The translations under genes and the position numbers were made by a program. The notes beneath the pieces were generated by a model, which saw nothing but the letters and a program-made list of their open reading frames with translations, ran no database searches and was not told the origin of the DNA. Shown one piece after another: positions 44,108 through 52,894 of a stretch of 64,000 bases of DNA; within the stretch, counting starts at the first letter, position 1; the number at the start of each line of letters is the position of its first letter. This DNA is from CAYYWP01 sp050176585 (GTDB taxonomy: Bacteria; Desulfobacterota; Binatia; HRBIN30; CADEER01): assembly GCA_050176585.1 (NCBI GenBank), contig JBFXHX010000002.1, positions 1 through 64,000 of the forward strand, given 5' to 3'.

Positions 44108-45580
44108 ATGGGCGTCAAGCTCGAGGATCTCAGCGTCGGCAAGCTCGGCTTCGTCGAGAAACACGGATTGTGGAGCGACGAGCAGCGCGAGGCGGCGCGA
44201 CGGCTGGTCGCTCAAATCGGCGAGCTCGGGCTACAGACCGTCCGCATCTCGTTCGGTGATCAGCACGGCATCTTGCGCGGCAAGACGCTGACCGCGCACG
44301 ACGCCGCGCATGCGCTCCGCAACGGCATCGACTTCCCGTCCGACATCCTGGCCTTCGACACCGCGAACGATCCCGCTTTTCCGGTCTTCTCTTCGGGCGG
44401 CGGCTTCGGCATGCCGGAGATGACCGGCATTCCCGACGTCCTCCTGGTGCCCGACCCGCTCACGTTTCGCGTCCTGCCGTGGGCGCCGCGCACCGGGTGG
44501 CTCCTCTCCGACATGTACTTCGACAGCGGCGCGGCGGTCCCCTTCGCCACGCGCCATCTGTTGCGCACGGCGCTCGGCGAGCTGCAGCGCCGCGGACTCG
44601 AGTACGTGTCGGGCCTGGAAGTCGAGTTCTACATCACCAAGCTCGAGGACCCGATGCTGCGCCCCGAGCAAGCGGGGCGGCCACCCGATCCGCCGCGTGT
44701 CAGCGTGATCGCGCACGGCTTCCAGTACATGTCCGAATCGCGCAACGACGAGATCGATCACCTCCTCCAGCTCCTGCGCGAGCACCTGCTGGCCGTCGGT
44801 CTCCCGTTGCGGTCGATGGAGGACGAGTGGGGCCCGGGCCAGTGCGAGTTCACCTTCGACCCCCTGCCCGGACTCGGATCGGCGGATGCCATGCTCCTCT
44901 TCCGCACGGCGGTGAAGCAGATCTGCCGGCGCCAAGGGTACCTCGCCACCTTCATGTGCCGGCCCGGCCTGCCAAATCTCTATTCAAGCGGGTGGCACCT
45001 GCACGAATCGGTCATCCGCGCCGGTAGCGGCCAGAACATGTTCACCGCCGAGGACGAGCGCGCGCCGCTGTCCGCGTTCGGGCAGCATTTCCTCGGGGGA
45101 CTGCTCGAGCACGCCGCGGCCTCCGCCGTGTTCTCCACGCCGACGATCAACGGCTACAAGCGGTATCGCCCCTACTCGCTCGCGCCGAGCCGCGCCACCT
45201 GGGGCATCGACAACCGCTGCGCGATGATCCGCGTCATCGCGGGCAACGGGCCGAACGCCCATATCGAGAACCGCATCGGCGAGCCCGCCGCCAATCCGTA
45301 TTTGTACATGGCCTCGCAGATCTGGGCCGGGCTCGACGGCGTCGATCGCAAGATCGACCCCGGCGCGCCCAGCGACGAGCCGTACGAGGCCACCGATCGC
45401 GTCCGGCTCCCGCAGAGCCTGATGGAGGCGGTCGAGGCGCTCAAACAGAGCGCGCTCTTCCGCGAACGGCTCGGGCGAACGTTTGTCGATTACATAGTAG
45501 AATTGAAGCAGCACGAGATCGAACGCTTCCTCTCCTACGTGACGGATTGGGAGCATCGCGAGTATTTCGAGGTGTTCTGA
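44108..45580 (+). CDS. Glutamine synthetase-like gamma-glutamyl ligase (AtdA1/TdnQ-like context)
   Basis: The product is 490 residues of the type of GS-like enzymes that attach glutamate to an amine (PuuA, IpuC, AtdA1). Metal and ATP motifs are intact: SGLEVEFYI, GPGQCEFTFDP, SSGWHLHESV, INGYKRYRPYSLAPSRATWG and HIENRIGEPAANPYLYM. NGYKRY rather than the NPYKRL type of ordinary GS is seen in this group. Next to a Rieske dioxygenase, the family precedent is gamma-glutamylanilide synthase, which prepares an arylamine for dioxygenation. It sits 29 bases after the beta subunit and its stop touches the next start. The frame is open upstream to 43703, but the start is ATG 44108 with GGAGGA before it. 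Confidence 0.92.
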   Translation: MGVKLEDLSVGKLGFVEKHGLWSDEQREAARRLVAQIGELGLQTVRISFGDQHGILRGKTLTAHDAAHALRNGIDFPSDILAFDTANDPAFPVFSSGGGFGMPEMTGIPDVLLVPDPLTFRVLPWAPRTGWLLSDMYFDSGAAVPFATRHLLRTALGELQRRGLEYVSGLEVEFYITKLEDPMLRPEQAGRPPDPPRVSVIAHGFQYMSESRNDEIDHLLQLLREHLLAVGLPLRSMEDEWGPGQCEFTFDPLPGLGSADAMLLFRTAVKQICRRQGYLATFMCRPGLPNLYSSGWHLHESVIRAGSGQNMFTAEDERAPLSAFGQHFLGGLLEHAAASAVFSTPTINGYKRYRPYSLAPSRATWGIDNRCAMIRVIAGNGPNAHIENRIGEPAANPYLYMASQIWAGLDGVDRKIDPGAPSDEPYEATDRVRLPQSLMEAVEALKQSALFRERLGRTFVDYIVELKQHEIERFLSYVTDWEHREYFEVF

Positions 45581-46258
45581 GTGGCGGCTCCGCGCGCTTT
45601 GGTGCTCCAACACGAGCCCGCCGGTCCGCCCGCCATCATCGGCGAGCAGGCGGCGGCGCACGGGATCGCGGTCGAAACGGTGCTCGTGCCGCGCGTGGAC
45701 GAGCTCCCAGACCCCGTCAACTACGCGCTGATCGTCACCCTCGGGGCCAGTCCGTCCGCCAACCACGTCCACGTACCCTGGATCGCCCGCGAGAAGGCGC
45801 TCCTCAACCTGGCGGTCGAGCACGACGTGCCGGTGCTGGGGATCTGCTTCGGTGGCCAGTTGCTCGCCACCGTGCTCGGCGGGCAGGTGCGCCGCGGCGC
45901 ACGGCCCGAGATCGGCTGGCACGCGATCGAGACCCGGGATCCAGATCTCGTTCCGCCTGGCCCCTGGCTCGAGTGGCACTTCGAAGTGTTCGACGTGCCC
46001 CCGGGCGCCACCGAGCTGGCGCGAAGCCCGGTCGGCCCGCAGGCGTACGTCAAGGGCCGACACATGGGCGTGCAATTTCACCCGGAGGTCACCCCCGAGT
46101 TGGTCGGGATCTGGGTGGCGGAGTTCGGCAAGGAGCTGGTGCGCGCGGGTGTCGACGCCGACTCGATGATCGCCGACAGCGCCCGCTACGGCGCCGGCGC
46201 CCGCGCCGCTGCCGCGCACCTGTTCGATGCATTTCACGCCCGCGTCATGGCGCGGTGA
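45581..46258 (+). CDS. Class I glutamine amidotransferase-like protein (AtdA2-like context)
   Basis: The product is 225 residues from GTG 45581, directly after the ligase stop (TGAGTG). The class I triad is visible: Cys89 in LGICFGGQLLA, His167 and Glu169 in GVQFHPEVTPEL. In aniline operons the protein of this type hydrolyses gamma-glutamyl amides and protects against toxic intermediates; the same role is inferred here. It is the last gene of the operon from 39285. Other members of the fold are the GMP-synthase-like proteins of unknown function. A convergent acetyltransferase gene follows. Confidence 0.9.
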   Translation: MAAPRALVLQHEPAGPPAIIGEQAAAHGIAVETVLVPRVDELPDPVNYALIVTLGASPSANHVHVPWIAREKALLNLAVEHDVPVLGICFGGQLLATVLGGQVRRGARPEIGWHAIETRDPDLVPPGPWLEWHFEVFDVPPGATELARSPVGPQAYVKGRHMGVQFHPEVTPELVGIWVAEFGKELVRAGVDADSMIADSARYGAGARAAAAHLFDAFHARVMAR

Positions 46259-46384
46259 CGCGCGAACGCTCGGCGCTTAGGGATCCGTTACCGCGATCTA
46301 GTCGGTCGCCGCGCGCGCAGCGCTGCGCATCGACACCGGCATCCTCGGGGCGCGGTATGCGCCAGGGCCCATGCGGCTGACGGA

Positions 46385-47242
46385 TCAGTACAACACCGAC
46401 GGGAGCCAGGCCGCGCGCGGTTCATTGTACAGCCCGATCGTCATCAAGTTCGCGTTCACGACCAGGCGGAGCCCGTGCGCCAAGCACCAGCGCAGGAGCT
46501 CGCCGTTCCGGGTGGGCACGAGAAAGCCGAGGCCCGGATAGGAGGGCGCCGCGGCGATCAGCGCCTCCAGATCGCCGTTCGTCTCCGCGACCGCGTGCCC
46601 CATCCAGCCGATCAGCGTGGCGTAGCCGGTGATGCTGCCGTCGCGCTCGACGACCGTCGCGGTTCCGTGGGCGATCGACTCCTCGACCTCTCCGCCGCGA
46701 TGGTGGCCGTGCACCGTGAAGCACAGGCGGTTGCAAGCGGCGAGGTCACCCCGCACCGCCGTCCGCACCGCGCGGCCGGGCAGCCGCACTGCCGGCGGCG
46801 TCCCCTGCATGACCGATAGCGGTTCGCGGGTATCGAAGCCCAGCTTGGTATAGAGGGAGAGCGAGCGGGTGTTGTACGCGAGCTGCACCAGCCGCGTGCC
46901 CGGGGTGCCCCGGGCCGCTTGTCGATCGAACACGTTCGACATCAGCTCGCGTCCCACGGCCCGATCCTGCACGTCCGGGGCCACCGTGATCGGGCCGACG
47001 CCGACGATCGCGGAGCGCTCGTCGGCGAAGTTGCTGCCGACCACGCGCCCATCGAGCTCGGCGACGATCGCGTAGAACCGCGGGTGGCGCAGCATCATGC
47101 CGACGACCGCGATGCCCGCCTCCGCCGAAGGGATATCGGCGGGAAAGTTGTGCTGCGCCGCGATGTTCCGAAAAGCGTCCCAGCAGATCCGGCCGCATGG
47201 CTCGGCGTCTTCGATGCGTCCCTCGCGCAGCCTGAGCGTCAT
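46385..47242 (-). CDS. GNAT-family N-acetyltransferase
   Basis: The product is 285 residues. The N-terminal half is a GNAT domain (LRLREGRIEDAEPCGRIC, GVGPITVAPDVQDRAVGREL with the acetyl-CoA loop, NTRSLSLYTKLGFDTREPL). The second half (about 150-285) resembles a degenerate second GNAT unit, with LEALIAAAPSYPGLGFLVPT and a C-terminal LMTIGLY. Its acceptor is unknown. It is alone on the minus strand, convergent to the amine operon and divergent from the response-regulator hybrid. Confidence 0.87.
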   Translation of the reverse strand: MTLRLREGRIEDAEPCGRICWDAFRNIAAQHNFPADIPSAEAGIAVVGMMLRHPRFYAIVAELDGRVVGSNFADERSAIVGVGPITVAPDVQDRAVGRELMSNVFDRQAARGTPGTRLVQLAYNTRSLSLYTKLGFDTREPLSVMQGTPPAVRLPGRAVRTAVRGDLAACNRLCFTVHGHHRGGEVEESIAHGTATVVERDGSITGYATLIGWMGHAVAETNGDLEALIAAAPSYPGLGFLVPTRNGELLRWCLAHGLRLVVNANLMTIGLYNEPRAAWLPSVLY

Positions 47243-47672
47243 GCCTGCGGGGTATCAGCCGCCCACCGCGAGCGTCAACGCCGCCGCGCGGGGCGTCGGA
47301 CGCTTCGCGCTTCGGCATCGGCGGAGCGGCCTCCCCGCGGGCATCGGCTGCCCAGGCACGCAGCCGGATATCGCTGCGCCGCTCGTTCGGCACGCAAGGG
47401 CCGGGCAGCGGGATCATTTGGCATTCGACCGATTCGCTGGGCTAGCGTCATTTTCCTGACTATTTGACTGTACGGAATTGGACATCGCACAACTCTGCAC
47501 AGTGTGATGTGCGGCGGAGCGCCCTGATTTTTCGGGCCGTAAGGCGTTTTTCGACACGTTGTCGCCTCATCGCATGCATTCCGCGCAGTCTTTCGGGGCC
47601 GTGCCCCCTGACCTACATCTGGCACGCCCGATGCTGTGCAGAGCGACGCGTAATCGCTTCCAAGGATTTCGA
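47243..47672. other. Divergent intergenic region before the response-regulator hybrid
   Basis: The 430 bases hold a locally AT-rich stretch around 47440-47560. A dyad with outer arms CGCACA and TGTGCG at about 47484-47512 is a possible operator. TTGACT at about 47464 could be a -35 but no matching -10 is clear. An open frame from 47559 extends the downstream gene but shows no conserved sequence. Nothing else is recognised. Confidence 0.45.
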
Positions 47673-48773
47673 ATGGAAAATCGCGCTTCTCTGCTCATCG
47701 TCGACGACGAACGAGGACCGACCGAATCGCTGCGGATGGTCTTCAAATCTCAGTACGACGTGTACACCGCGCCGGGCGGCCAGGAAGCGCTCGAGATCGT
47801 CCGCCAGCAGCCGATCGACGTCGTGACCCTCGACCTGCGCATGCCGGGCATGCCGGGCGTCGAGGTCATGGAGCATATCAAGCGCTACGACCCGGACATC
47901 GAGATCATCGTGGTCACCGGCTACGCCTCTCTCGATTCGGCCGTGCGCGGTCTGCGCAATCGGGTCTTCGATTACGTCACGAAACCGTTCGACGTCCCCC
48001 AGATTTCGGACCTCGTCCGCCGCGCCGTGGACCGGCGTCGCGAAGCGCTGCGGGCGCGCCGGGTGAAGGACGACTTTCTCGCCAACCTCTCGCACGAGCT
48101 GCGCACGCCGCTCAGCGCGATCATCGGCTACAACTCGATCCTCACCGAAGAGCTGCACACCTACCTGAACGACGATCAGCGGATCGCGTTCGACCGCATC
48201 CAGGCGAACTCGCAGAAATTGCTCAGCCTGATCGAGAACGTCCTGCTGCTGAACTCCCTCGATGCGGGCGAGCTCCAACTCTCCGCCACCAGCTTCGACG
48301 TCCGCGAGACACTCCGCCGCGTGGCGCGGCACTTCGCGGCCGCCGCCCGGCAGCGCGGTCTGGACATCACCACCGACGCCAATACGTCCCCGCTCTGGCT
48401 GACCAGCGACGAGCACAAGCTGGAACGCGTGCTCTGGGCACTCATCGACAATGCCGTGAAGTTCACTCCGGAGGGATCGATCGACCTCGCGGCACATCTG
48501 TCTGCCGATCGCTCGATGATCGAGGTGAGCGTTCGCGACACCGGGGTCGGAATCCACAACACGGACATCGCGCTACTGATCGATCAGGTCGGCTCGACAC
48601 CGGCGGCGGCGGCGCAAGGCCTCGGGCTCGGATTGCGAATGGCAGCGCGCTTGACGGAATTCCTGGGCGGCCGGCTCAGCGTGCGCAGCGACGCGGGCGG
48701 CGGTGCACACTTCACGATCTCCGTGCCGGTGTTCTCACCCGACCTGCGCGGCCCGGGCCTGCCGCGCGCCTGA
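47673..48773 (+). CDS. Hybrid response regulator-histidine kinase (REC-HisKA-HATPase)
   Basis: The product is 366 residues from ATG 47673 (AAGGA before it). Residues 1-120 are a receiver domain with Asp54 (VVTLDLRMPG) and Lys104 (YVTKPF). HisKA follows with His141 in FLANLSHELRTPLSAIIGYN, then the ATPase domain with ALIDNAVKFTPEG, VRDTGVGI and GLGLGLRMAARL. There is no membrane segment or sensor domain, so input comes through phosphorylation of the receiver. It probably relays signals from another kinase. An unknown protein gene begins 10 bases later, so they may be co-transcribed. Confidence 0.92.
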   Translation: MENRASLLIVDDERGPTESLRMVFKSQYDVYTAPGGQEALEIVRQQPIDVVTLDLRMPGMPGVEVMEHIKRYDPDIEIIVVTGYASLDSAVRGLRNRVFDYVTKPFDVPQISDLVRRAVDRRREALRARRVKDDFLANLSHELRTPLSAIIGYNSILTEELHTYLNDDQRIAFDRIQANSQKLLSLIENVLLLNSLDAGELQLSATSFDVRETLRRVARHFAAAARQRGLDITTDANTSPLWLTSDEHKLERVLWALIDNAVKFTPEGSIDLAAHLSADRSMIEVSVRDTGVGIHNTDIALLIDQVGSTPAAAAQGLGLGLRMAARLTEFLGGRLSVRSDAGGGAHFTISVPVFSPDLRGPGLPRA

Positions 48774-48783
48774 GGATCCAGCG

Positions 48784-49449
48784 GTGACCGACGCGTACCT
48801 CCTCTGCCGCCGCTGCCTGGTGCTCCATGCGCTCGGCGCACCAGGCCCGTGGCGGCAGGTCGATGAGGAAGCCGCGGCAGAGCTCGCCGCGTTCCGCGCT
48901 CTCCACGAGGCACACGGCCTCGAGCGGGGCGAGCGCATCGAGGAGCGCGCGATCGTCGACGGGCCGGTGTCGGACCCCATGGCGACGCGCTGGTTTCACA
49001 TCGCGGTCGGCGCGGAACGGCTGACCGTGCGGAGCTGGCGTCCGTCGATCGAGCTCCCGCGCCGCGCCGAGCTGGTGGAGAATGGCCCACCGCCGACCTG
49101 TGCACGGGTCGATGTCGATGAGCCGTTGTTGCGCCGCGCTCTCGACCGCCATTTCTATCCGCACGTCATCCGGAGCGCGCAGATCGACGCGTGCATCGCC
49201 GCGGTGCGCGAGCTCGTCGGGCGGCTCGACCCCGAACGCGTGGAGACCGCGTTCGACGACGCAGATCTGCCCGATACCGCGATCGGCCCCTTCCCCACCG
49301 AGCTCGGCGCCGCGCTCCTCGAGCGCGTGCAGAGCGCATTCGACTCCGTGGAGATGGAACGACTCAACGCCTTCGTTGCCGGTCACAGCCGCGAAGACGG
49401 CGCGCTCGCCCTGCGCGTGCATCGCGCCCTGGCGCCGCGCGCCGCCTGA
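48784..49449 (+). CDS. Hypothetical protein
   Basis: The product is 221 residues from the GTG at 48784 (GAGGA upstream). I do not recognise it. The N-terminus has CRRCLVLHALGAPG; the middle is an IELPRRAELVENGPPPTC segment and the second half is helical, with RVETAFDDADLPDTAIGPFP. No signal peptide or membrane segment is seen. It follows the response-regulator hybrid by 10 bases and precedes the F420 promoter. Coding is supported by codon bias and spacing only. Confidence 0.65.
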   Translation: MTDAYLLCRRCLVLHALGAPGPWRQVDEEAAAELAAFRALHEAHGLERGERIEERAIVDGPVSDPMATRWFHIAVGAERLTVRSWRPSIELPRRAELVENGPPPTCARVDVDEPLLRRALDRHFYPHVIRSAQIDACIAAVRELVGRLDPERVETAFDDADLPDTAIGPFPTELGAALLERVQSAFDSVEMERLNAFVAGHSREDGALALRVHRALAPRAA

Positions 49450-49478
49450 GCGCGCGCCTTGGCATCGCGCGCCCTACC

Positions 49479-49508
49479 TTGACTCGCCGCGACAACCCTC
49501 CATATAAG
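49479..49508 (+). promoter_or_regulatory. Sigma-70-like promoter of the F420 operon
   Basis: TTGACT at 49479-49484 and TATAAG at 49503-49508 each match five of six consensus bases with an 18-base spacer. Transcription would start near 49515, giving a leader of about 38 bases before the cofG ATG at 49553. It is the clearest promoter in the window. Confidence 0.6.
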
Positions 49509-49552
49509 TGCGCCGGCGTCGGTGACGACGTGGGGTTCAACTCCGGTCGCCC

Positions 49553-50764
49553 ATGGTCACATTCATCGAGACGGCGGTTGCCACTCGGCAGCTGGACAGC
49601 GTCGATGCAACCGCCCGGCGGGCTCTCGATCGCGCGCTGAGCGGTACCGCGATCGACGACGCCCAGGCGGCGCATCTCCTCGCCCTGCCCGAAGAGCAAC
49701 TGTCCGTCCTGCTCGCGGTAGCGGGTCACATCCGGACACAGCGCAAGGGGCGAACCGTTACCTATTCCCCCAAGGTGTTCCTGCCGGTCACCAACCTCTG
49801 CCTCGACCGCTGCTCATACTGCACTTTTCGCCAGGATCCCGACGCGCCCGAAGCGTGGACGATGCTGCCGGAGGAGGTGCGCGATTGGAGCCGGCGCGGC
49901 CGCGACTTGGGCTGTATCGAAGCGCTGATGTGCCTCGGCGACAAGCCGGAACGTGCCTACAAGTCCTACCGGCGCACGCTGGCCGTGCTCGGCCACGCGT
50001 CGACGATCGACTACGTGGCGCAGTGCTGCGCCATCGCGCTGGAGGAAGGCGTGCTCCCGCACACCAATGCCGGCGTCATGACGCGGGACGAGATGTCGGC
50101 CCTGCGCCCGCTCAACGTCAGCATGGGGTTGATGCTCGAGTCGGTCAGCCCGCGCCTGCGCGCGCGCGGCGCGGCCCATCAGCAGGCGCCCGACAAAGAC
50201 CCCGCGCTGCGCCTGGCCATGTTGCGCGAAGCCGGAGAGCTGGGCATTCCGTTCACTACCGGCATTCTGCTCGGCATCGGGGAATTCCTTGACGAACGGG
50301 TCGCCAGCCTGCGGGCGATCGCCGACATCCACGCCGCGTACGGGCACATACAGGAAATCATCGTGCAGAATTTCCGCGCCAAACCGTCGACCCGCATGGC
50401 CGGCGCGCCCGAGCCCGAGAGCGCGGATGTCGCCCGCACGATCGCGGTGGCGCGGTTGATGATGCCCGACATGAACGTGCAGGCGCCGCCGAACTTGAGC
50501 CCGTACGACCACCGCCTGTTCCTGGCGGCCGGGATCAACGACTGGGGCGGCATCTCGCCGCTGACCCTCGACTACGTCAATCCGGAGGCGCCGTGGCCGC
50601 AGGTGCGCGCACTCGCGGCCACCTGTCGCGATGCCGGATTCACGCTGGCGCCCCGTTTGCCGGTATATGCGGAGTACCTCGAACAGCCGGGATGGATCGA
50701 TGCCGCGCTGCGCAAACGGGTGCGGACCATCGCCGACCGGGAAGGAGTTCACGATGTGGGATGA
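49553..50764 (+). CDS. cofG: 7,8-didemethyl-8-hydroxy-5-deazariboflavin (FO) synthase subunit CofG
   Basis: The product is 403 residues, a radical SAM enzyme with the CxxxCxxC cluster at Cys83, Cys87 and Cys90 (NLCLDRCSYCTF). Further marks are CLGDKPERAYKSYR, LPHTNAGVMTRDEM and IQEIIVQNFRAKPSTRM, all typical of CofG. With CofH it builds the deazaflavin FO from 5-amino-6-ribitylaminouracil and tyrosine. It has about 60 N-terminal residues before the cluster domain. It overlaps cofH by 11 bases. CofG and CofH are separate genes here, not the fused FbiC of actinobacteria. Confidence 0.95.
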   Translation: MVTFIETAVATRQLDSVDATARRALDRALSGTAIDDAQAAHLLALPEEQLSVLLAVAGHIRTQRKGRTVTYSPKVFLPVTNLCLDRCSYCTFRQDPDAPEAWTMLPEEVRDWSRRGRDLGCIEALMCLGDKPERAYKSYRRTLAVLGHASTIDYVAQCCAIALEEGVLPHTNAGVMTRDEMSALRPLNVSMGLMLESVSPRLRARGAAHQQAPDKDPALRLAMLREAGELGIPFTTGILLGIGEFLDERVASLRAIADIHAAYGHIQEIIVQNFRAKPSTRMAGAPEPESADVARTIAVARLMMPDMNVQAPPNLSPYDHRLFLAAGINDWGGISPLTLDYVNPEAPWPQVRALAATCRDAGFTLAPRLPVYAEYLEQPGWIDAALRKRVRTIADREGVHDVG

Positions 50765-51995
50765 GGTACGAGCGGTGGTCTCCGATCCCCGCTCGCTCGA
50801 GCAACTGCTCAGCGCGGCGAGCCCGCGCTCCGCGGCGATGCTCGAACGGGCGCTCGCAGGCCACGAGCTGAGCGCTGTCGAGGGCGAGCATCTGCTGCAA
50901 GCCGACGGCGACGATCTGGTCGCGCTGGCGCGCGCCGCCGACGCCGTGCGCGCCACCGACATCGGCGACGAAGTCAGCTATGTGATCAACCGCAACATCA
51001 ACTGGACCAACGTGTGCTTCGTCGGGTGCCAGTTCTGCGCCTTCGCCGTGCACCGGAAGGACGCTTCGGCGTACAACCATTCTATCGACGACGTGCTGGT
51101 CAAGGTGCAGGACGCCGCCGATCGCGGCGCGCACGAAGTCTGCATGCAGGGCGGCATCAACCCCGAGACCGACGCGTTCTTCTATCGCGACCTGCTGTGC
51201 GCCATCAAAGCGCGGTTCCCGCAGATGCACATCCACGCCTTCTCGCCGATGGAGGTGATGTACGGCGCCCGCCGCACCGGGATGACCTACCGCGAGTATC
51301 TGATCATGCTGCGCGACGCCGGACTCGGGACGATTCCCGGCACAGCGGCGGAGATCCTCGACGACGAGGTACGGGACATCCTGAGCTACAAAAAGGTCGA
51401 CGTCCGCACGTGGATCGAGATCGTCACCAACGCGCACGAGATCGGGCTGCGCTCGAGCTCGACGGTCATGTACGGACACGTGGAGACACCGGGGCACATC
51501 GCCCGCCACATCGCGTTGATCAGGGATTTGCAAAAACGCACCGGCGGCTTCACCGAATTCGTACCGCTGCGTTTCATCCACACTCTCACGCAGCTCTATC
51601 AAAAGGGCCTCGTCATGCCGCCGCCGGTCGGGTTACTCGACGTGCGCGTCTACGCGACCGCGCGCCTGATGCTGCGCGGCTGGATCGACAACCTGCAGAC
51701 GTCGTGGGTCAAGCTGGGCACCGAGCTCGCCCAGCTGACGCTCCTGGCGGGATGCAACGACTTCGGGGGCACGTTGATGGAGGAGTCGATCTCCAAGGCG
51801 GCCGGCGCGGATTTCGGAGAGTACCTGCCCGAGGCCGACATCATCGCGCTCATCCGCGGCGTCGGACGCACCCCCGTACAACGGACGACTATCTATGGGC
51901 GGATCGCGCCGGACGGCGTCGCGCAACCGGGTCGTAGTGCTGGCTGGCGGAGTGGGAGCAGCGCGATTCCTCCGGGGCCTGTGCTCGCTTCTTGA
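50754..51995 (+). CDS. cofH: FO synthase subunit CofH (5-amino-6-(D-ribitylamino)uracil-tyrosine transferase)
   Basis: The product is 413 residues with the radical SAM cluster Cys88, Cys92, Cys95 (NVCFVGCQFCAF). It also has CMQGGINPETDAFFY, HIHAFSPMEVMYGARRTG, GTIPGTAAEILDDEVR, TSWVKLGTELAQL and NDFGGTLMEESIS, all diagnostic of CofH. The last 33 residues overlap the start of cofD by 101 bases and look unconserved, suggesting the frame simply runs on after the functional end. It is in the cofGHDE operon. Confidence 0.95.
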   Translation: MWDEVRAVVSDPRSLEQLLSAASPRSAAMLERALAGHELSAVEGEHLLQADGDDLVALARAADAVRATDIGDEVSYVINRNINWTNVCFVGCQFCAFAVHRKDASAYNHSIDDVLVKVQDAADRGAHEVCMQGGINPETDAFFYRDLLCAIKARFPQMHIHAFSPMEVMYGARRTGMTYREYLIMLRDAGLGTIPGTAAEILDDEVRDILSYKKVDVRTWIEIVTNAHEIGLRSSSTVMYGHVETPGHIARHIALIRDLQKRTGGFTEFVPLRFIHTLTQLYQKGLVMPPPVGLLDVRVYATARLMLRGWIDNLQTSWVKLGTELAQLTLLAGCNDFGGTLMEESISKAAGADFGEYLPEADIIALIRGVGRTPVQRTTIYGRIAPDGVAQPGRSAGWRSGSSAIPPGPVLAS

Positions 51996-52860
51996 CCCCA
52001 CGCGAGTAGCGGTCGTCGTCAACACCGGGGACGACGAGACCTTCTTCGGGCTGCACATCTCGCCTGACCTAGACACGGTGGCATACACGCTGTCGGGTCG
52101 GGTGGGACCGCTCGGCTGGGGTGTGGCCGGAGACACCTTCGCCTGCCTCGCCGCCCTGCAGCGCTACTATGCCCAGGCGTGGTTCCAGCTCGGCGACGCG
52201 GACCTCGCCACCCACCTCTTTCGCACCGAGCAGCTGCGCGCGGGGCGCACGCTCAGCCAGGTGACGGGGACGATCAGCGAGCGGCTCGGAGTACGCGTCC
52301 GGCTGCTGCCGATGACGGACGATCCGGTGCGGACGCGCGTGACCCTCGCCAGCGTCGGCGAGGTCGCCTTTCAGGACTACCTCGTGCGGCGGCGCGGGCG
52401 CGGGCGCGTGACGGGCGTGCGCTACGCCGGAGCCCGAACGGCGCGTCCGGCCCCGGGCGTGCTGGCGGCGCTGCGCGGGGCCGATCGCATCATCCTGCCG
52501 CCGTCGAACCCCATCGTCAGCATCGGACCGATCCTCGCCCTGCCGGGCGTGCGCCGCCTACTGGCGCGCCGGCGCGCCCGCGTGGCCGCGATCAGCCCGC
52601 TGGTCCGGGGCGCACCGATCAAGGGCCCGCTCGACCGCATCTTGCGCGGCCTCGGCCACGAGGTCTCCGCCGTCGGGGTGGCGCGGCTCTACCGCGGTTT
52701 GGCCGATGTGTTCGTGCTCGATCGGCACGATGCCGATCTCGCGCCGCGCATCGCCGAGCTCGGCATGCGCCCCCTCGTGACCGACACCATCATGCGCTCG
52801 CCGGCGGCTTCGCGCACCCTGGCGCGCAAGGTACTCGCCGCGCTCTCCGGGCCGGCTTGA
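51895..52860 (+). CDS. cofD: 2-phospho-L-lactate (or PEP) transferase CofD
   Basis: The product is 321 residues with the CofD N-terminus VVVLAGGVGAARFLRGL and segments VNTGDDETFFGLHISPDLDTVAYTL, WFQLGDADLATHLFRT, LPPSNPIVSIGPIL and GPLDRILRG. It transfers a phospholactyl-type group to FO to make F420-0 or dehydro-F420-0. Whether it uses phospholactate, PEP or 3-phosphoglycerate is not visible. The start at 51895 lies inside the cofH frame; a later start would cut into the nucleotide-binding loop, so the long overlap is real. Confidence 0.93.
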   Translation: MGGSRRTASRNRVVVLAGGVGAARFLRGLCSLLDPTRVAVVVNTGDDETFFGLHISPDLDTVAYTLSGRVGPLGWGVAGDTFACLAALQRYYAQAWFQLGDADLATHLFRTEQLRAGRTLSQVTGTISERLGVRVRLLPMTDDPVRTRVTLASVGEVAFQDYLVRRRGRGRVTGVRYAGARTARPAPGVLAALRGADRIILPPSNPIVSIGPILALPGVRRLLARRRARVAAISPLVRGAPIKGPLDRILRGLGHEVSAVGVARLYRGLADVFVLDRHDADLAPRIAELGMRPLVTDTIMRSPAASRTLARKVLAALSGPA

Positions 52861-52894
52861 TGCGGCCGGCGGCCGCCTCGTATGGTCGCGCCGT

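Noticed and set aside
49520..49552. tRNA-like GGTTCAACTCC stretch before cofG
   Set aside because: No acceptor stem, D-arm or anticodon arm can be drawn around it; it lies in the cofG leader.
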